A stretch of DNA of 64,000 nt. Origin: Ciborinia camelliae. Lineage: Eukaryota; Ascomycota; Leotiomycetes; Helotiales; Sclerotiniaceae. A model generated the notes under the pieces. That model ran no database searches and was not told the DNA's origin. It saw nothing but the letters and a program-made list of their open reading frames with translations. Below are positions 21,542 through 30,977 of this stretch, in pieces (positions within the stretch are counted from its first letter, which is position 1; each line of letters starts with the position of its first letter). The DNA lies in assembly GCA_025890175.1 (NCBI GenBank), contig JANPYM010000018.1, forward strand, positions 508,071 through 572,070. The letters run 5' to 3'. A program made the translations under genes and the position numbers.

Positions 21542-23479
21542 CTACAAAACGTTGGCAATGGCGAAGATGGCAACAACGAATCCCCATGCGGAGACGGCCA
21601 TGCTGGATCCTGCACCGGTGAATTGCTCAACAGTAGTGGGATCTCCGGTGGAAACCTCGGGGATGACCGGGTCGGAGGTGAGTGGAGCTACTTCATCTAC
21701 GGTATCTGGGGTTACAGTGGTTGCGGCTTTGCTTCCAAACCATGAACCCCAACCGTTGTTGCCTTTGTTGAAGTTGAGGCCAAAGTTCTTGTTCTATACA
21801 CATTATCAAGTCAGTGATTGTCCACAATGAAAGATCAGAGAGGTGGCATGGAAGGAGTATGCTTACGAAGTTGCCATTGACGTTAACGTTCTTGTTGACC
21901 TTGAAAACGAGTGAGTCAGTAATATCCTAGAAAATGAAAATCCCCCTTGGCTTGCAGGAAAAGGGGGCGAGGGTGCAATCTAAAATCTACTTACGTTCAC
22001 GTTCTCATTCTTGTTGGCATTTACATTGGCATTGATATTGGCGTTTGCCTATGAGATAACCAGTCAGTAGTTGCGCATCAATGAGGCCATTTCGAGAAAA
22101 AGTGTGACGAATGGGATCGCGGGGTTGAGCGAGAATTGAGATCACGATTTTTGAGCTTGAAGAACTCGGCATTCTTACATTTGCATTTTGATTTCCATTT
22201 CCATTTAGTTGGCCACCGGGGAAACCTCCGGAACCTCCATCACTTCCGCTTTCAGGATCTCCACTCTGTGGAGGGGATGAGGGGTCAGTAGGAGGGGATG
22301 ATGGGTCGGTAGTTTCTCCCTGAGGAGCATCTTCTGAGGGAGGGTTGTAAGGCTTGTGTCCAGGAGGACATCTGCACACTGACGCAATAACTTGTGGACC
22401 GGTCGTAGTGTCAAAGGTACCACCTGTAACGTCCTCCGGGTTTCCATTAGCGTCGAAGCTTAGACTAGGGCCTGTGTTTGACTGATGAGTCCCGGACTGG
22501 AAGCCGAAGCCTAAACCGGAAGCGGCATCATCTTGTTGAGGTGGCGTTTGAGAGCCGGCTCCCTCGTCTGAACTGCCGCCTGAACTGCCGAATGGACTGC
22601 CGCCTGAACTGCCGTCTGAACTGTCGTCTGAACTGTCGTCTGAACCGCCGAATGGACTGCCGCTTGAACCGCCGAATGGACTGCTGCCTGAACCGCCGAA
22701 TGGACTGCTACCTGAACCGCCGAATGGACTGCTACCTGAACCGGATTGTCTCCTTTGCTGCTTTTTGGGACTACCCTTTGTATATTCTATGGTACCGTCT
22801 ACGAGATTACCGTTCGCCTCTGAATTTAAAGTTGTTAGTCAAAGTCTAAGGCTGGGTAGTACTATGAGACAGAATCACTTACGGGTGACGCTCGAATCCA
22901 CGCTATCAGGAGTACACTTGCAACTTTTCGTTTGGAATTGTCCCCCAATTGATAATCCTCCGACTTTGAGGTGTTGTGGATCATTATTCATTGGTTGTGG
23001 TCCTTTAACTGCAACTGGAAATGGATTTTTGACTGCATAAGTTAACCTTTAACACTATAAGTATGTGGAAATAGTAAGTGCGAACTACCTGATCCATCAG
23101 TAACTGGTTGAACATTGGTGCCAGATACAGTACCGGCACCAGTGTTAACGATAGGTACACCGGAAGCTGCAACGATAGGTACACCGGAAGCTGCAACGAT
23201 AGGTACACCGGAAGCTGCAACGATAGGTACACCGGTAGCTGCAATGACAGGTCCACCGGTAGCTGCAATGACAGGTCCACCGGTAGCTGCAATGACAGGT
23301 CCACCGGTAGCTGCAATGACAGGTCCACCGGTAGCTGCACCGTTAGGTCCACCAACACCACCTCCAACGCCACCTCCAACGCCACCTCCGCCACCTCCTC
23401 CGCCACCTCCTCCTACATTTTGGGCAACAGCTAGATGGGCCGTAGCCAAGAGGATTTGAAGAACAGTTTCGGCCTTCAT
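21542..23479 (-). CDS. GPI-anchored repeat-rich cell-surface protein
   Basis: Six exons: 23479-23089, 23032-22883, 22819-22179, 22048-21995, 21926-21867 and 21793-21542. They join in frame to give 515 residues; all introns are GT-AG and 56-130 nt long. A signal peptide (residues 1 to about 19, ending in AVAQ) precedes a poly-Gly tract, four GGPVIAAT and three GVPIVAAS octads, a short Cys pair (SCKCTPD), a SSPFGGSG repeat block, a CRCPPGHKPY Cys segment, Pro/Ser stretches, and an Asn-rich part (NANINANVNANKN). The C-terminus has a small-residue site (GAGSS) followed by a hydrophobic tail (WGFVVAIFAIANVL), the signature of GPI attachment. It is probably a wall or adhesion protein on the outer surface. 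Repeat number is likely variable between strains. I know no close family name. Confidence 0.85.
22560..22745 (-). repeat. Coding tandem repeat, SSPFGGSG units
   Basis: About ten copies of a 15-24 bp unit encoding GGSGSSPF or SDDS variants on the minus strand, inside exon 3 of the GPI-anchored protein. Confidence 0.85.
23150..23340 (-). repeat. Coding tandem repeat, 24-bp units
   Basis: Eight near-identical 24-bp units in exon 1 of the GPI-anchored protein, in two homogenised blocks: GVPIVAAS copies towards the 3' side of the gene and GGPVIAAT copies towards the 5' side. A GGA/GGT poly-Gly run adjoins it. The repeat is open in most frames, which produces false frames on the other strand. Confidence 0.9.
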
Positions 23480-24150
23480 GATGAAAGACTTTGATGAAAA
23501 GTAAGTGAATGTGAATGTCTCAAAGACTATTTATGGTTTGGAAGAAAGAGTGTATACAAGTTGGATTCTGATGCAAGAAGAGAATGAAAGAAGTAAAGAT
23601 GGGATCTCATCATGGTTTTATATTTGAAATCATCATTGTTGTGATTCAGTTCAAGCCTCATTGTTGAGGGTCAAAACGGCGAGGAATGAATTTTCGCCAT
23701 GGGTGGGACATCAGATACGGGAATGTGAAATCTAAAAAAAAATCTAGAAACACTCTTAGTTATGATGTGCTCGATGGCGAACTATCCCAAGATGAAGATT
23801 TTATTGGCTCAGATACCAAGAATTCAGAGGTTTCCTTTGCGAGAGCGTTTATTAGTAGCATATCTGCCAAGCTGTCGCTAAGAGGAGAATGTGTGTTGAG
23901 CTTGAGGAATGTACTCGCCTTTGCTGAAGACCAATCATGATAACCGTTGAATCAAAACACAAACATCCACATATCACAAGTTGGAGAAACACGCATCGTG
24001 ATAATTTCCCTGGCGCCGCATTTTTGGGGTATGGGATCAACCATTTGACACTAGTTTTCATGTCACTACTTTTTACCCGCCAGTAAATAGAGGGGGATTT
24101 GGGGAAATATCAACATGCAATCCCTTGGACCACTTAAATGACAATCCCTC
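23480..24150. other. Promoter region of the GPI-protein gene
   Basis: A 671-bp spacer. An 84-codon plus-strand frame at 23686-23940 shows no motif or splice partner and is not called. The TATA box is listed separately. Confidence 0.5.
23616..23625 (-). promoter_or_regulatory. TATA box of the GPI-protein gene
   Basis: AAATATAAAA on the minus strand lies about 140 nt upstream of the ATG at 23479. This spacing suits a fungal promoter with a leader of about 100 nt. Confidence 0.45.
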
Positions 24151-24490
24151 TTACCGGAATTCTTCTAGAACGATCTGTGTATATTGCCTGAGTTGTGATT
24201 GCGTGATCTTGTTGATATTTTGTCTGGATTCCATTAAGAATTTACGGCGTTTAGGATACACCTCCGTGACGAATAAATGAGCCAATTGATAGTGAAGGCT
24301 TAAGAGAAACGCCTGTTGCTGAAGAAATTGAACTCTCTGCTGGGCACTTTGCAGCATAGAATAATCTTTTCTGAAAAATCGTGACCACAATGAGGCAAGT
24401 ACGAGAACGAGAAATCTGTGCTCTAAGGTTGGCGTTAAAAAGCAAACCCAATTACAGGCGCAGATGCGACTGATACTTATGATTGGACAT
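24151..24490 (-). CDS. Unknown small basic protein, two exons
   Basis: The model joins a 35-nt first exon (24490-24456) to 24370-24151 across an 85-nt intron (GTAATT donor, TTTTTCAG acceptor) and gives 84 residues. The join supplies an ATG to an otherwise startless frame and keeps it open. The protein is helical and rich in Gln, Arg and Lys (LQSAQQRVQFLQQQAFLLS, then VYPKRRKFLMESRQN), with no Cys and no signal peptide. A CTATATAG box at 24523-24530 lies only about 35 nt before the ATG, which would leave almost no leader. No family is recognised. It sits alone between the GPI-protein promoter and the membrane-protein gene. It could be a lineage-specific small protein or the exon of a decayed gene. 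Confidence 0.4.
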
Positions 24491-25050
24491 TCAACCTCTA
24501 GGGAACTTTTAAGCTCCTATGCCTATATAGTGGCGAACTACCTCTTTAAATAGAAATAGTTGGTAGCTTCGAGTGAAAGTCAAATAACAAAGGTTGTCAA
24601 GTGGGTTTTTGTTATAATGAGAGTGAATTTTGATATCTCTTTAGTCTGGAGAAAGAGGTTCCTGTTTTGTCCCATGCATATTGAATGTCCATAAAAGTTC
24701 ATCTGATATATTGGATAATATACTAGGAAAAAAATGGCTCATATAGTGGGCATAATAAATTGATATCAACAGCATTCTATTCTACGGCTGTGATAGAGAT
24801 AATGACACAATCTTACTTGTTTTCCAGAGCCTACACAACACTTGTCGGTGACGAAAGAAAAAACTCACCTGAGCTTCCAAAACTTGAAAGTGTTACGGCA
24901 CTCCATAGATTCACTGTCGAAAACTCCCCCCACCATCATGCCATCTTTTGCCGAATATATTCGACTCCACCGATATCCTGTAACTTTCATATTCTTCACT
25001 GTTTAACCCACCACCCACAACGTTAGATCGACTGAGATTTTAACCACTAC
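24491..25050. other. Spacer / promoter region of the 321-residue membrane protein
   Basis: A 560-bp spacer. An 88-codon frame at 24760-25026 is not supported by motif or splice evidence and probably overlaps the leader of the gene starting at 25051. Confidence 0.45.
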
Positions 25051-26016
25051 ATGAAATCAGTCAGAATGTATTCCCAGTCGCTACCCAACTTTGAGTTTGT
25101 TCTCGCAGAACCCAAGACTCGTCGACTACTCTTTGAAGTTTTATTCTCCTCTTACGATGCCAACGAGATCTTGACAATCACTGCTGATCCCGAGGCAATC
25201 TCAACTGTTCTCTTCTGCATATACGTTCTCTCATCGATCTACTTCCTTTCCGCATTCCAAAATGCTGTCGTCTACAAACACAAAGTACTATTCGGAGGAT
25301 CTCCTACAATAAATGCAATCGCATTATTTCTTATCAACTATCATGCCGTTTACCTACACTGTCTTTGGGATAATCTTCATCGCTACCTCTTCAACACTAT
25401 TCTTGGCCTTCCATACGGAACATCATTCTTCTACCCCGTTCCTCAATCTCCATCGGAGATCTTCCCGCGCTGGGTCTTTCCACATCAAACATCTGAAGGT
25501 CTGGACTTCTGGACGAAGTTCCTTATCCTTCTCGCTGGCGAGTTGATCGTATTTGTTATCAAGTCGGTTCTTTCACGGCATGAGGATCGCCAACAACAAC
25601 AATGCCACTCGCAGGTACCCTCGGAAGACAACAAAGTTCAAGTTCAAGCGGGTATGAGTAAGGTTGTGGAGGAAGGATGCGACAATGAGGACTTGGATTA
25701 TCTTTGGCCTAAATACAAGGAAGTGGTTAATAGATTTTCTCAAGGTCAACCTCGAGACGTGGCAGGAGTTGGCAGACACCTAGAGAGCCTGGGTTCGGAC
25801 ACCAGGAATGCCGTTGAGGAAATTCGACCAAACGTTTCGGGCATTGGATACTCTCCCATTAGTCCTGTCCATGGCAATATCAAACTTTTTGGTCCAACTA
25901 ATATTGAAAACCGATGGAGTTTGATAGAGTGGAGGAAATGGCATGCGGGAATGCCAAGGAAGTTAGCGCAGGTGGATAGTGACGAGGTCGACGAACAGGG
26001 GTATGATATCATCTAG
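25051..26016 (+). CDS. Unknown membrane protein with three predicted helices
   Basis: A single exon of 321 residues. Three hydrophobic segments are seen at about residues 50-75 (VLFCIYVLSSIYFLSAF), 88-108 (INAIALFLINYHAVYLHCL) and 150-172 (FLILLAGELIVFVIKSVL). The C-terminal half is soluble and charged, with a Gln run and an acidic end (DSDEVDEQGYDII). No signal peptide precedes the first helix and no catalytic motif is visible. The long open frame, good codon texture and start soon after a non-coding leader support a real gene. I do not recognise a family; it may be specific to this lineage. Confidence 0.65.
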   Translation: MKSVRMYSQSLPNFEFVLAEPKTRRLLFEVLFSSYDANEILTITADPEAISTVLFCIYVLSSIYFLSAFQNAVVYKHKVLFGGSPTINAIALFLINYHAVYLHCLWDNLHRYLFNTILGLPYGTSFFYPVPQSPSEIFPRWVFPHQTSEGLDFWTKFLILLAGELIVFVIKSVLSRHEDRQQQQCHSQVPSEDNKVQVQAGMSKVVEEGCDNEDLDYLWPKYKEVVNRFSQGQPRDVAGVGRHLESLGSDTRNAVEEIRPNVSGIGYSPISPVHGNIKLFGPTNIENRWSLIEWRKWHAGMPRKLAQVDSDEVDEQGYDII

Positions 26017-26765
26017 AGGAAGTGATGTCATGGTAAATCATGGAGAGGCAGATGTTATTAATCGACTCGGATGAGGATATCTTAATTTTAGGTGTAATTT
26101 GGGGATGATGTGAATGCTCTAGCCTACGGGTGGGCTTTGCATTTTGGGAGGATAAAAAGTCTGATGAGAGGTACCATATATCAAATCATCTAGGGAATAA
26201 AATCAAGTGTTACATACTGGCGACTTGGCTCCTGATATTATGACTGGAATTTGATTCCTCAGATATCGAAGGAAGTGATCTCTTGTAACCTCATGTGTAA
26301 GCAGAAGGCTATAATCACCAGGGAAGATACAATATTTCCAACTTAATTTGGTGACTGTATAAAATCCGGCGATATCGATTTAGGCCTTTTGAATATTTAA
26401 AAAAGTACAAGCATCAATAGAGAGACTATCAAAAGAAAATCTTTGCCAGGTAGGAGAGAAGATTGAGCACAGAAGACAATAGAGCTGCAGAATTATGGAC
26501 TTCCAAATTGACCCAGAGAAAGGTAAAGAATAGATAAAGAACTGCAGATTTGTCATTGCTATACATATTTTGACAAATGGCAGGCTATGTCAGTGAATAT
26601 TCTCGATCAGGCTGAACCTACCTAGGCAGCAATTCACCTACACCATAAAGAATATATTTACTAGGTAAGTAGCTGATGTCTTCCATCCCATCACCACCAA
26701 CAACCAAAATATCCTGGTCATCGAAATTCAACTCTCACCGATAAGGAAGATCGACAACTATCAAG
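26017..26765. other. Spacer / promoter of the VIT-vWA gene
   Basis: A 749-bp AT-rich spacer with no coding model. An ACCTACCTAGGCA motif lies near 26618. Confidence 0.5.
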
Positions 26766-29756
26766 ATGGCACTCTGTGGCATCTTTTACGTTAAAAATGA
26801 TATGAGCCATGGCCTAGACCACGACCCAAGACGATTAGGATTTACGGTTGAAGAAAATCTACCTCTCGTATCGACATCTCTCCATACCACCATCAGAGCC
26901 ACAACTTTGCATACCCGCCTCACCCAAACTTTCGATAATCCATCCGAAGCAAACATCCCATCGTGTAAATACCAGTTCCCCCTCTATGATGGAATCAGTA
27001 TCGTCAAGTTTACATGTACCATCGGCAGCAGAAAGCTCTCAGGAGTCGTCCACGAAAAGGTCGCGGCACGGAAGATTTACGACGATGCCAAGAATAGAGG
27101 ACAGACAGCAGGATTATTGGAGCAAAACGACAATGCAAGCGACGTTTTCAAGACTTCGCTGGGCAATATTCCAGCAGGAGAGAAAGTAGTGGTAGAGATA
27201 GAGTATATTGGCGAGTTGAAGATGGAAGGTGGAAATGTGGTAAAGCTAATCATTCCTACCAAAGTCGCCCCGAGATATGGATGGTCTGGCCCCTCATCGA
27301 CAGATCCTAGTATCGCCCCAAATGGTGGGATGAAGATCACAGTAGATGTTTTGATGTGGGAGAGTATGTGCATTGATGGATTAACCTCGCCTTCCCACCC
27401 CATCGCTATCACGATTGGGGATTTATCGTCGGGGACTGGAAAGAAAGAAAGCAACAAGGCTTCAGCTACACTTGCTCAAGGGAGCGCAGCCTTGAAACAA
27501 GACTTCGTTCTCTTGGTCAATGTGAAGGATTTAGGAACCCCAAAGGCTATGCTTGAGACTCATGGCACCATTTCCAATCATCGGGCATTATCGGTTTCCT
27601 TGGTTCCCAAATTTACTCTACCGGCCCACTGTCCAGAGATTGTTTTCGTGGTTGATAGAAGCGGAAGCATGGAAGATAACATGGTAATGGTTATCTCAGC
27701 AATGAAGGTCTTCTTGATATCTTTGCCTCTGGGAACGTATTTCAATATCTGCTCCTTCGGCACGCGCTTTGAATTTTTATGGCCAAAGTCAAAACAATAT
27801 ACACCGGACAGCTTGGAAGAGGCTCTCCAAGAAATCGAAACTTTTGAAGCAGATTTTGGAGGAACCCAGACATTAAACGCACTTACCGCTACGATCCAGA
27901 ATCGACTCGGTAATTTCCCACTGGAGATTATGCTTCTTACGGACGGGGATATATGGCAGCAAGCGAAATGCTTCGAATACCTCAATGGAGAAGTCAAAAA
28001 TAGTCAGGGGGCGATCAGAGTATTTCCACTCGGTATAGGTGATGGCGTCTCGCATGCTTTGATCAACGGAATTGCTCGAGCAGGAAATGGGTTTCCGCAG
28101 ACTGTACAACATGGTGAAAATATGGAGAGAAGTGTTGTTCGTATGCTGCGCGGCGCACTTTACCCCCATATCACGGACTACACCATGGAAATCAAATACG
28201 AATCAGAAGATGATGATTTCGAGATCATCGAAAGAGTCACAGATGGTATAAAACTCCTCCTCTCGGATGTTGGCGAGAAAGTTGAAGAACAAACTCAGCA
28301 AAAGCTACCTACAATTTCTCTATTCGATCCTACCGTCGAAGACCTTGGAGATACAATCATGGAAGATGCAAATCCTCCGCAGCTACCAGATATACCAACT
28401 CCAAAACTCCTACAAGCCCCATTCAACATTCCTTCGCTGTTCCCAGGAGTCAACACGGTAGTATACCTGTTGATGTCTCCGGAAACCATCCAGCGAAACC
28501 CAGTAACAGTGGTTTTGAGAGGTAAATCTGCCCATGGCCCGGTAGAGCTGTCTATCCCTATTGAGATACTACCGGTACCAGCCAACACTATACATCAGCT
28601 AGCAGCTAGAAAGGCTACCCAAGATCTTGAAGAAGGTAGAGGTTGGATTCATAACGCGAAAGAAAACAATGGTGGTTATTTGAAGGATCGTTTTCCATCC
28701 CAGTTTGCCGATATTGTGAAGCGAGAGGCTGTACGCTTGGGACAGCAATTTCAAATTGCAAATCTATGGTGCTCTTTTGTAGCTGTCGCGGAGAATGATG
28801 GAGAGGGTACTGAAAATGAAGAGTTCCAAGAATCCGATTTCGTCGATATTGAAAACGGAGATTCAAGATATCAATTCTGCAGACACATTGGAAATCAACA
28901 ACAGCCGAGAAGATTTCAATCTAAGGCAACAGCAATGACCCGTCCAGCTGATGATTTTAAGTCTCAGATCCACCTCCGCCATCAAGCCATACCACCACCA
29001 ATACTTATGCCAAGAAATAGGCTTAGTTCATCTTCTACGAGTTCATTTACTGTCGCCCCTGGAAACAGTCGACCACTCTACCGTAGGTCTTCGCCCCAGC
29101 AATCTGACGAGGTTTCTATGAGTACAAATTATAGTGCCAAACAGGCCACATCCATGGCCAAGCCCCGAGATGTGCCCCGAGATGTGCCCCCAGGACTCGG
29201 ACTACAGGAGGGCTTGATATCATCGCCAAACTTTATGATGGATAATCCCATGCGTGACAATTTCATGCCTATACCCGACAATCAGGCTATCTACGAGAGT
29301 GTAACCTCAAACAGTAGGAGTGCAGCGAAACGACGTAGGGTTAGTCAAGCAAGTGCCACACCGATTGCTCTTTTTAATTCCTCTCCCGGGTTTGCGATTA
29401 AAAAGGATTGGGCTACCGCTTCTTCGGTAGAGATGGTATTGAAAATCATCGAACTTCAACAATTTGACGGCACCTGGGTTTCCTTACCATATCTTGAGCC
29501 TGTCCTCCGCTTCAAGATTCCCCAAGACGTCTTCAATGTTGAGAAGGATACCACTGCCAAGAAACTGTGGATCACTCTTATTGTTCTCAGCTTCCTTGAG
29601 CATACAATGGCAAGAGAAGCCGAAATTTCAGAGCTTGTTGTCGCTAAGGCAAAGACATGGTTGAAGAGTACAGAGGCAATTTCAGTAAAAGGAATTGAGG
29701 AGATGAAGAAGGCAGCTATGGAGGTTGTGAGAAAAGCAAATATAACCATAGGTTAA
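26766..29756 (+). CDS. VIT and von Willebrand factor A domain protein
   Basis: A single exon of 996 residues. An N-terminal VIT domain (about residues 25-160) shows the family's YxFPLYDG, EKxxARKIYDDA and VFKTSLGNIPAGEKVVVEIEY-type blocks. A vWA domain follows (about 285-460), with an intact metal site, DRSGS, near residue 297, plus the LLTDGD strand. The remainder is partly disordered (SQIHLRHQ, SSSSTSS) and ends with a folded segment (about 880-990) that opens with a DGTW motif. The order VIT-vWA matches the inter-alpha-trypsin-inhibitor heavy chain/PARP4 type, widespread in fungi. No signal peptide is seen, so it is probably intracellular. Fungal members are poorly characterised; a protein-scaffold role is an inference. 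Confidence 0.85.
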   Translation: MALCGIFYVKNDMSHGLDHDPRRLGFTVEENLPLVSTSLHTTIRATTLHTRLTQTFDNPSEANIPSCKYQFPLYDGISIVKFTCTIGSRKLSGVVHEKVAARKIYDDAKNRGQTAGLLEQNDNASDVFKTSLGNIPAGEKVVVEIEYIGELKMEGGNVVKLIIPTKVAPRYGWSGPSSTDPSIAPNGGMKITVDVLMWESMCIDGLTSPSHPIAITIGDLSSGTGKKESNKASATLAQGSAALKQDFVLLVNVKDLGTPKAMLETHGTISNHRALSVSLVPKFTLPAHCPEIVFVVDRSGSMEDNMVMVISAMKVFLISLPLGTYFNICSFGTRFEFLWPKSKQYTPDSLEEALQEIETFEADFGGTQTLNALTATIQNRLGNFPLEIMLLTDGDIWQQAKCFEYLNGEVKNSQGAIRVFPLGIGDGVSHALINGIARAGNGFPQTVQHGENMERSVVRMLRGALYPHITDYTMEIKYESEDDDFEIIERVTDGIKLLLSDVGEKVEEQTQQKLPTISLFDPTVEDLGDTIMEDANPPQLPDIPTPKLLQAPFNIPSLFPGVNTVVYLLMSPETIQRNPVTVVLRGKSAHGPVELSIPIEILPVPANTIHQLAARKATQDLEEGRGWIHNAKENNGGYLKDRFPSQFADIVKREAVRLGQQFQIANLWCSFVAVAENDGEGTENEEFQESDFVDIENGDSRYQFCRHIGNQQQPRRFQSKATAMTRPADDFKSQIHLRHQAIPPPILMPRNRLSSSSTSSFTVAPGNSRPLYRRSSPQQSDEVSMSTNYSAKQATSMAKPRDVPRDVPPGLGLQEGLISSPNFMMDNPMRDNFMPIPDNQAIYESVTSNSRSAAKRRRVSQASATPIALFNSSPGFAIKKDWATASSVEMVLKIIELQQFDGTWVSLPYLEPVLRFKIPQDVFNVEKDTTAKKLWITLIVLSFLEHTMAREAEISELVVAKAKTWLKSTEAISVKGIEEMKKAAMEVVRKANITIG

Positions 29757-30219
29757 AAGGCTACACTATGGACAATTCCTTTGAGGAGGGGACTATTGCC
29801 CGTTGAAATGTAGTGGGAGTTTTTCGAGAGCTGGATAAGAAAGTAAAGATGATGAAGACTGAATACCTACACTATGTATCAAATCTCCTATTTGTAGTTG
29901 ATTGAGCAATACAAGCTTTACCTTGAATTAGAACACATACATATATGTACATTGCCTCATTCTGATGGATGAGTTGAGTACCATATGATATCCATATGAT
30001 ATTGAAGTTGGTTGAAATATTTTATGAAGTGAAGAAGAACACAATTGATGATTAGCGATGAGTAATAAATCACCGCCTATACGGAGTACAATCCCCGCGG
30101 CTTTGTTCCGCGCTAAGGGCCTATGGCCAATCCCCACAGGCCCTTGGGTTCAAACCTCTTACAACAATATCAGGATTATATTCAAATTAATCTTGCGACA
30201 ACCATCCAAAAGCGCAATC
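29757..30219. other. Spacer / leader of MED8
   Basis: A 463-bp spacer. It contains the paired hairpins at 30096-30145, which lie in the probable MED8 leader. Confidence 0.5.
30096..30145 (+). promoter_or_regulatory. Two adjacent GC-rich hairpins before MED8
   Basis: CGCGG (30096-30100) pairs with CCGCG (30108-30112) around a 7-nt loop. AAGGGCCT (30115-30122) pairs perfectly with AGGCCCTT (30138-30145) around 15 nt. Both lie 75-125 nt before the MED8 start in otherwise AT-rich DNA. They could act as an RNA structure in the leader or as protein sites in DNA. A tRNA fold was tested by eye and fails. Confidence 0.5.
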
Positions 30220-30977
30220 ATGGCACAACCTGCTCTTCTTCAAGAAGATCTCAAAGCTCTCGAGCAGACTCGTCAGCGTCTTTTAAATTTAACATCCAAC
30301 ATCGCATCCCTAAAAGCTGATTTCCAACGGGGCGCACCTCTACCTGAATAGTTCGTACCTTCACTTGCTTGTCGCATTCTGCATTGCCTATTCATATTAA
30401 CTAATTCATATACAGTTCCTCAATAATGACATCCTCATCCATCCTCAGCACAAACATTCAATCCGTAACCGATCATCTCGCTGCCAATAGTGACATTCTC
30501 TCTCGAATCGTCGCATTCCCCTCTACAAACTTTCCAGGCCGCACACAAGAAGCGCTTCTTCTCCAATTACTGCGCAAGAAACTAGAACCGCAAGTCGAAG
30601 CGTGGGTTGACGAAGGTCGGAATTTACAGATAGATAATGTAGAAGCGGGAGATAATCAGGGAGATATCGAGGAAACGTGGAAATGGGCGGCGGAATGGAT
30701 TGGGCCGAGGATAGGAGAATATGCTTTGAATGAGGGGGGCGATGAGTATACGGTGGAGGAGAGGGAAATCGGGGTAGAGAATGTCAATACGGGGTTGAAG
30801 GATGAGGAGGAGAGTGATGAGGAAGACGAGGAAGAGGAGGATGACGACGAGGTTATGGAAGGAATGGGTCAACGTGCACAGAATAAAAAGGCGACGGAAA
30901 AAGGATTTACGAGGAAAGATGGAAGGGTGAGGAGCAAAGAGGAGATCTTGAGATTTGCTACTAGTGGGGTTATCTGA
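30220..30977 (+). CDS. MED8: Mediator complex subunit 8
   Basis: Two exons, 30220-30350 and 30416-30977, flank a 65-nt intron (GTTCGT donor, TTAACTAAT branch, TACAG) and give 230 residues. Med8 belongs to the head module of Mediator, which links transcription activators to RNA polymerase II in the nucleus. The N-terminus (LLQEDLKALEQTRQRL helix), the SSxxSxxxS-type SILSTNIQSVTDHL block and the LLQLLRKKLEPQVEAWVDEG helix match fungal Med8. The C-terminal acidic run (EEDEEEEDDDE) and basic end are also typical. The frame continues upstream to an ATG at 30058. I prefer 30220 because the family starts with a MxxPxLLQEDLKALE-like sequence and the extension would cross the hairpins. Confidence 0.9.

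Noticed and set aside
23108..23459. Plus-strand frames of 108 and 114 codons opposite the GPI protein
   Set aside because: They are created by the 24-bp repeat, which is open in most frames. The minus-strand gene has signal peptide, splice sites and GPI signal.
30095..30175. tRNA-like region (paired stems, GGTTCAAACC)
   Set aside because: The T-arm does not form a 5-bp stem, the 15-nt loop of the second stem does not fit an anticodon arm, and no acceptor stem pairs.
30058..30219. In-frame N-terminal extension of Med8
   Set aside because: Fungal Med8 starts at the LLQEDLKALE block. The extension is compositionally like leader DNA and crosses two hairpins.
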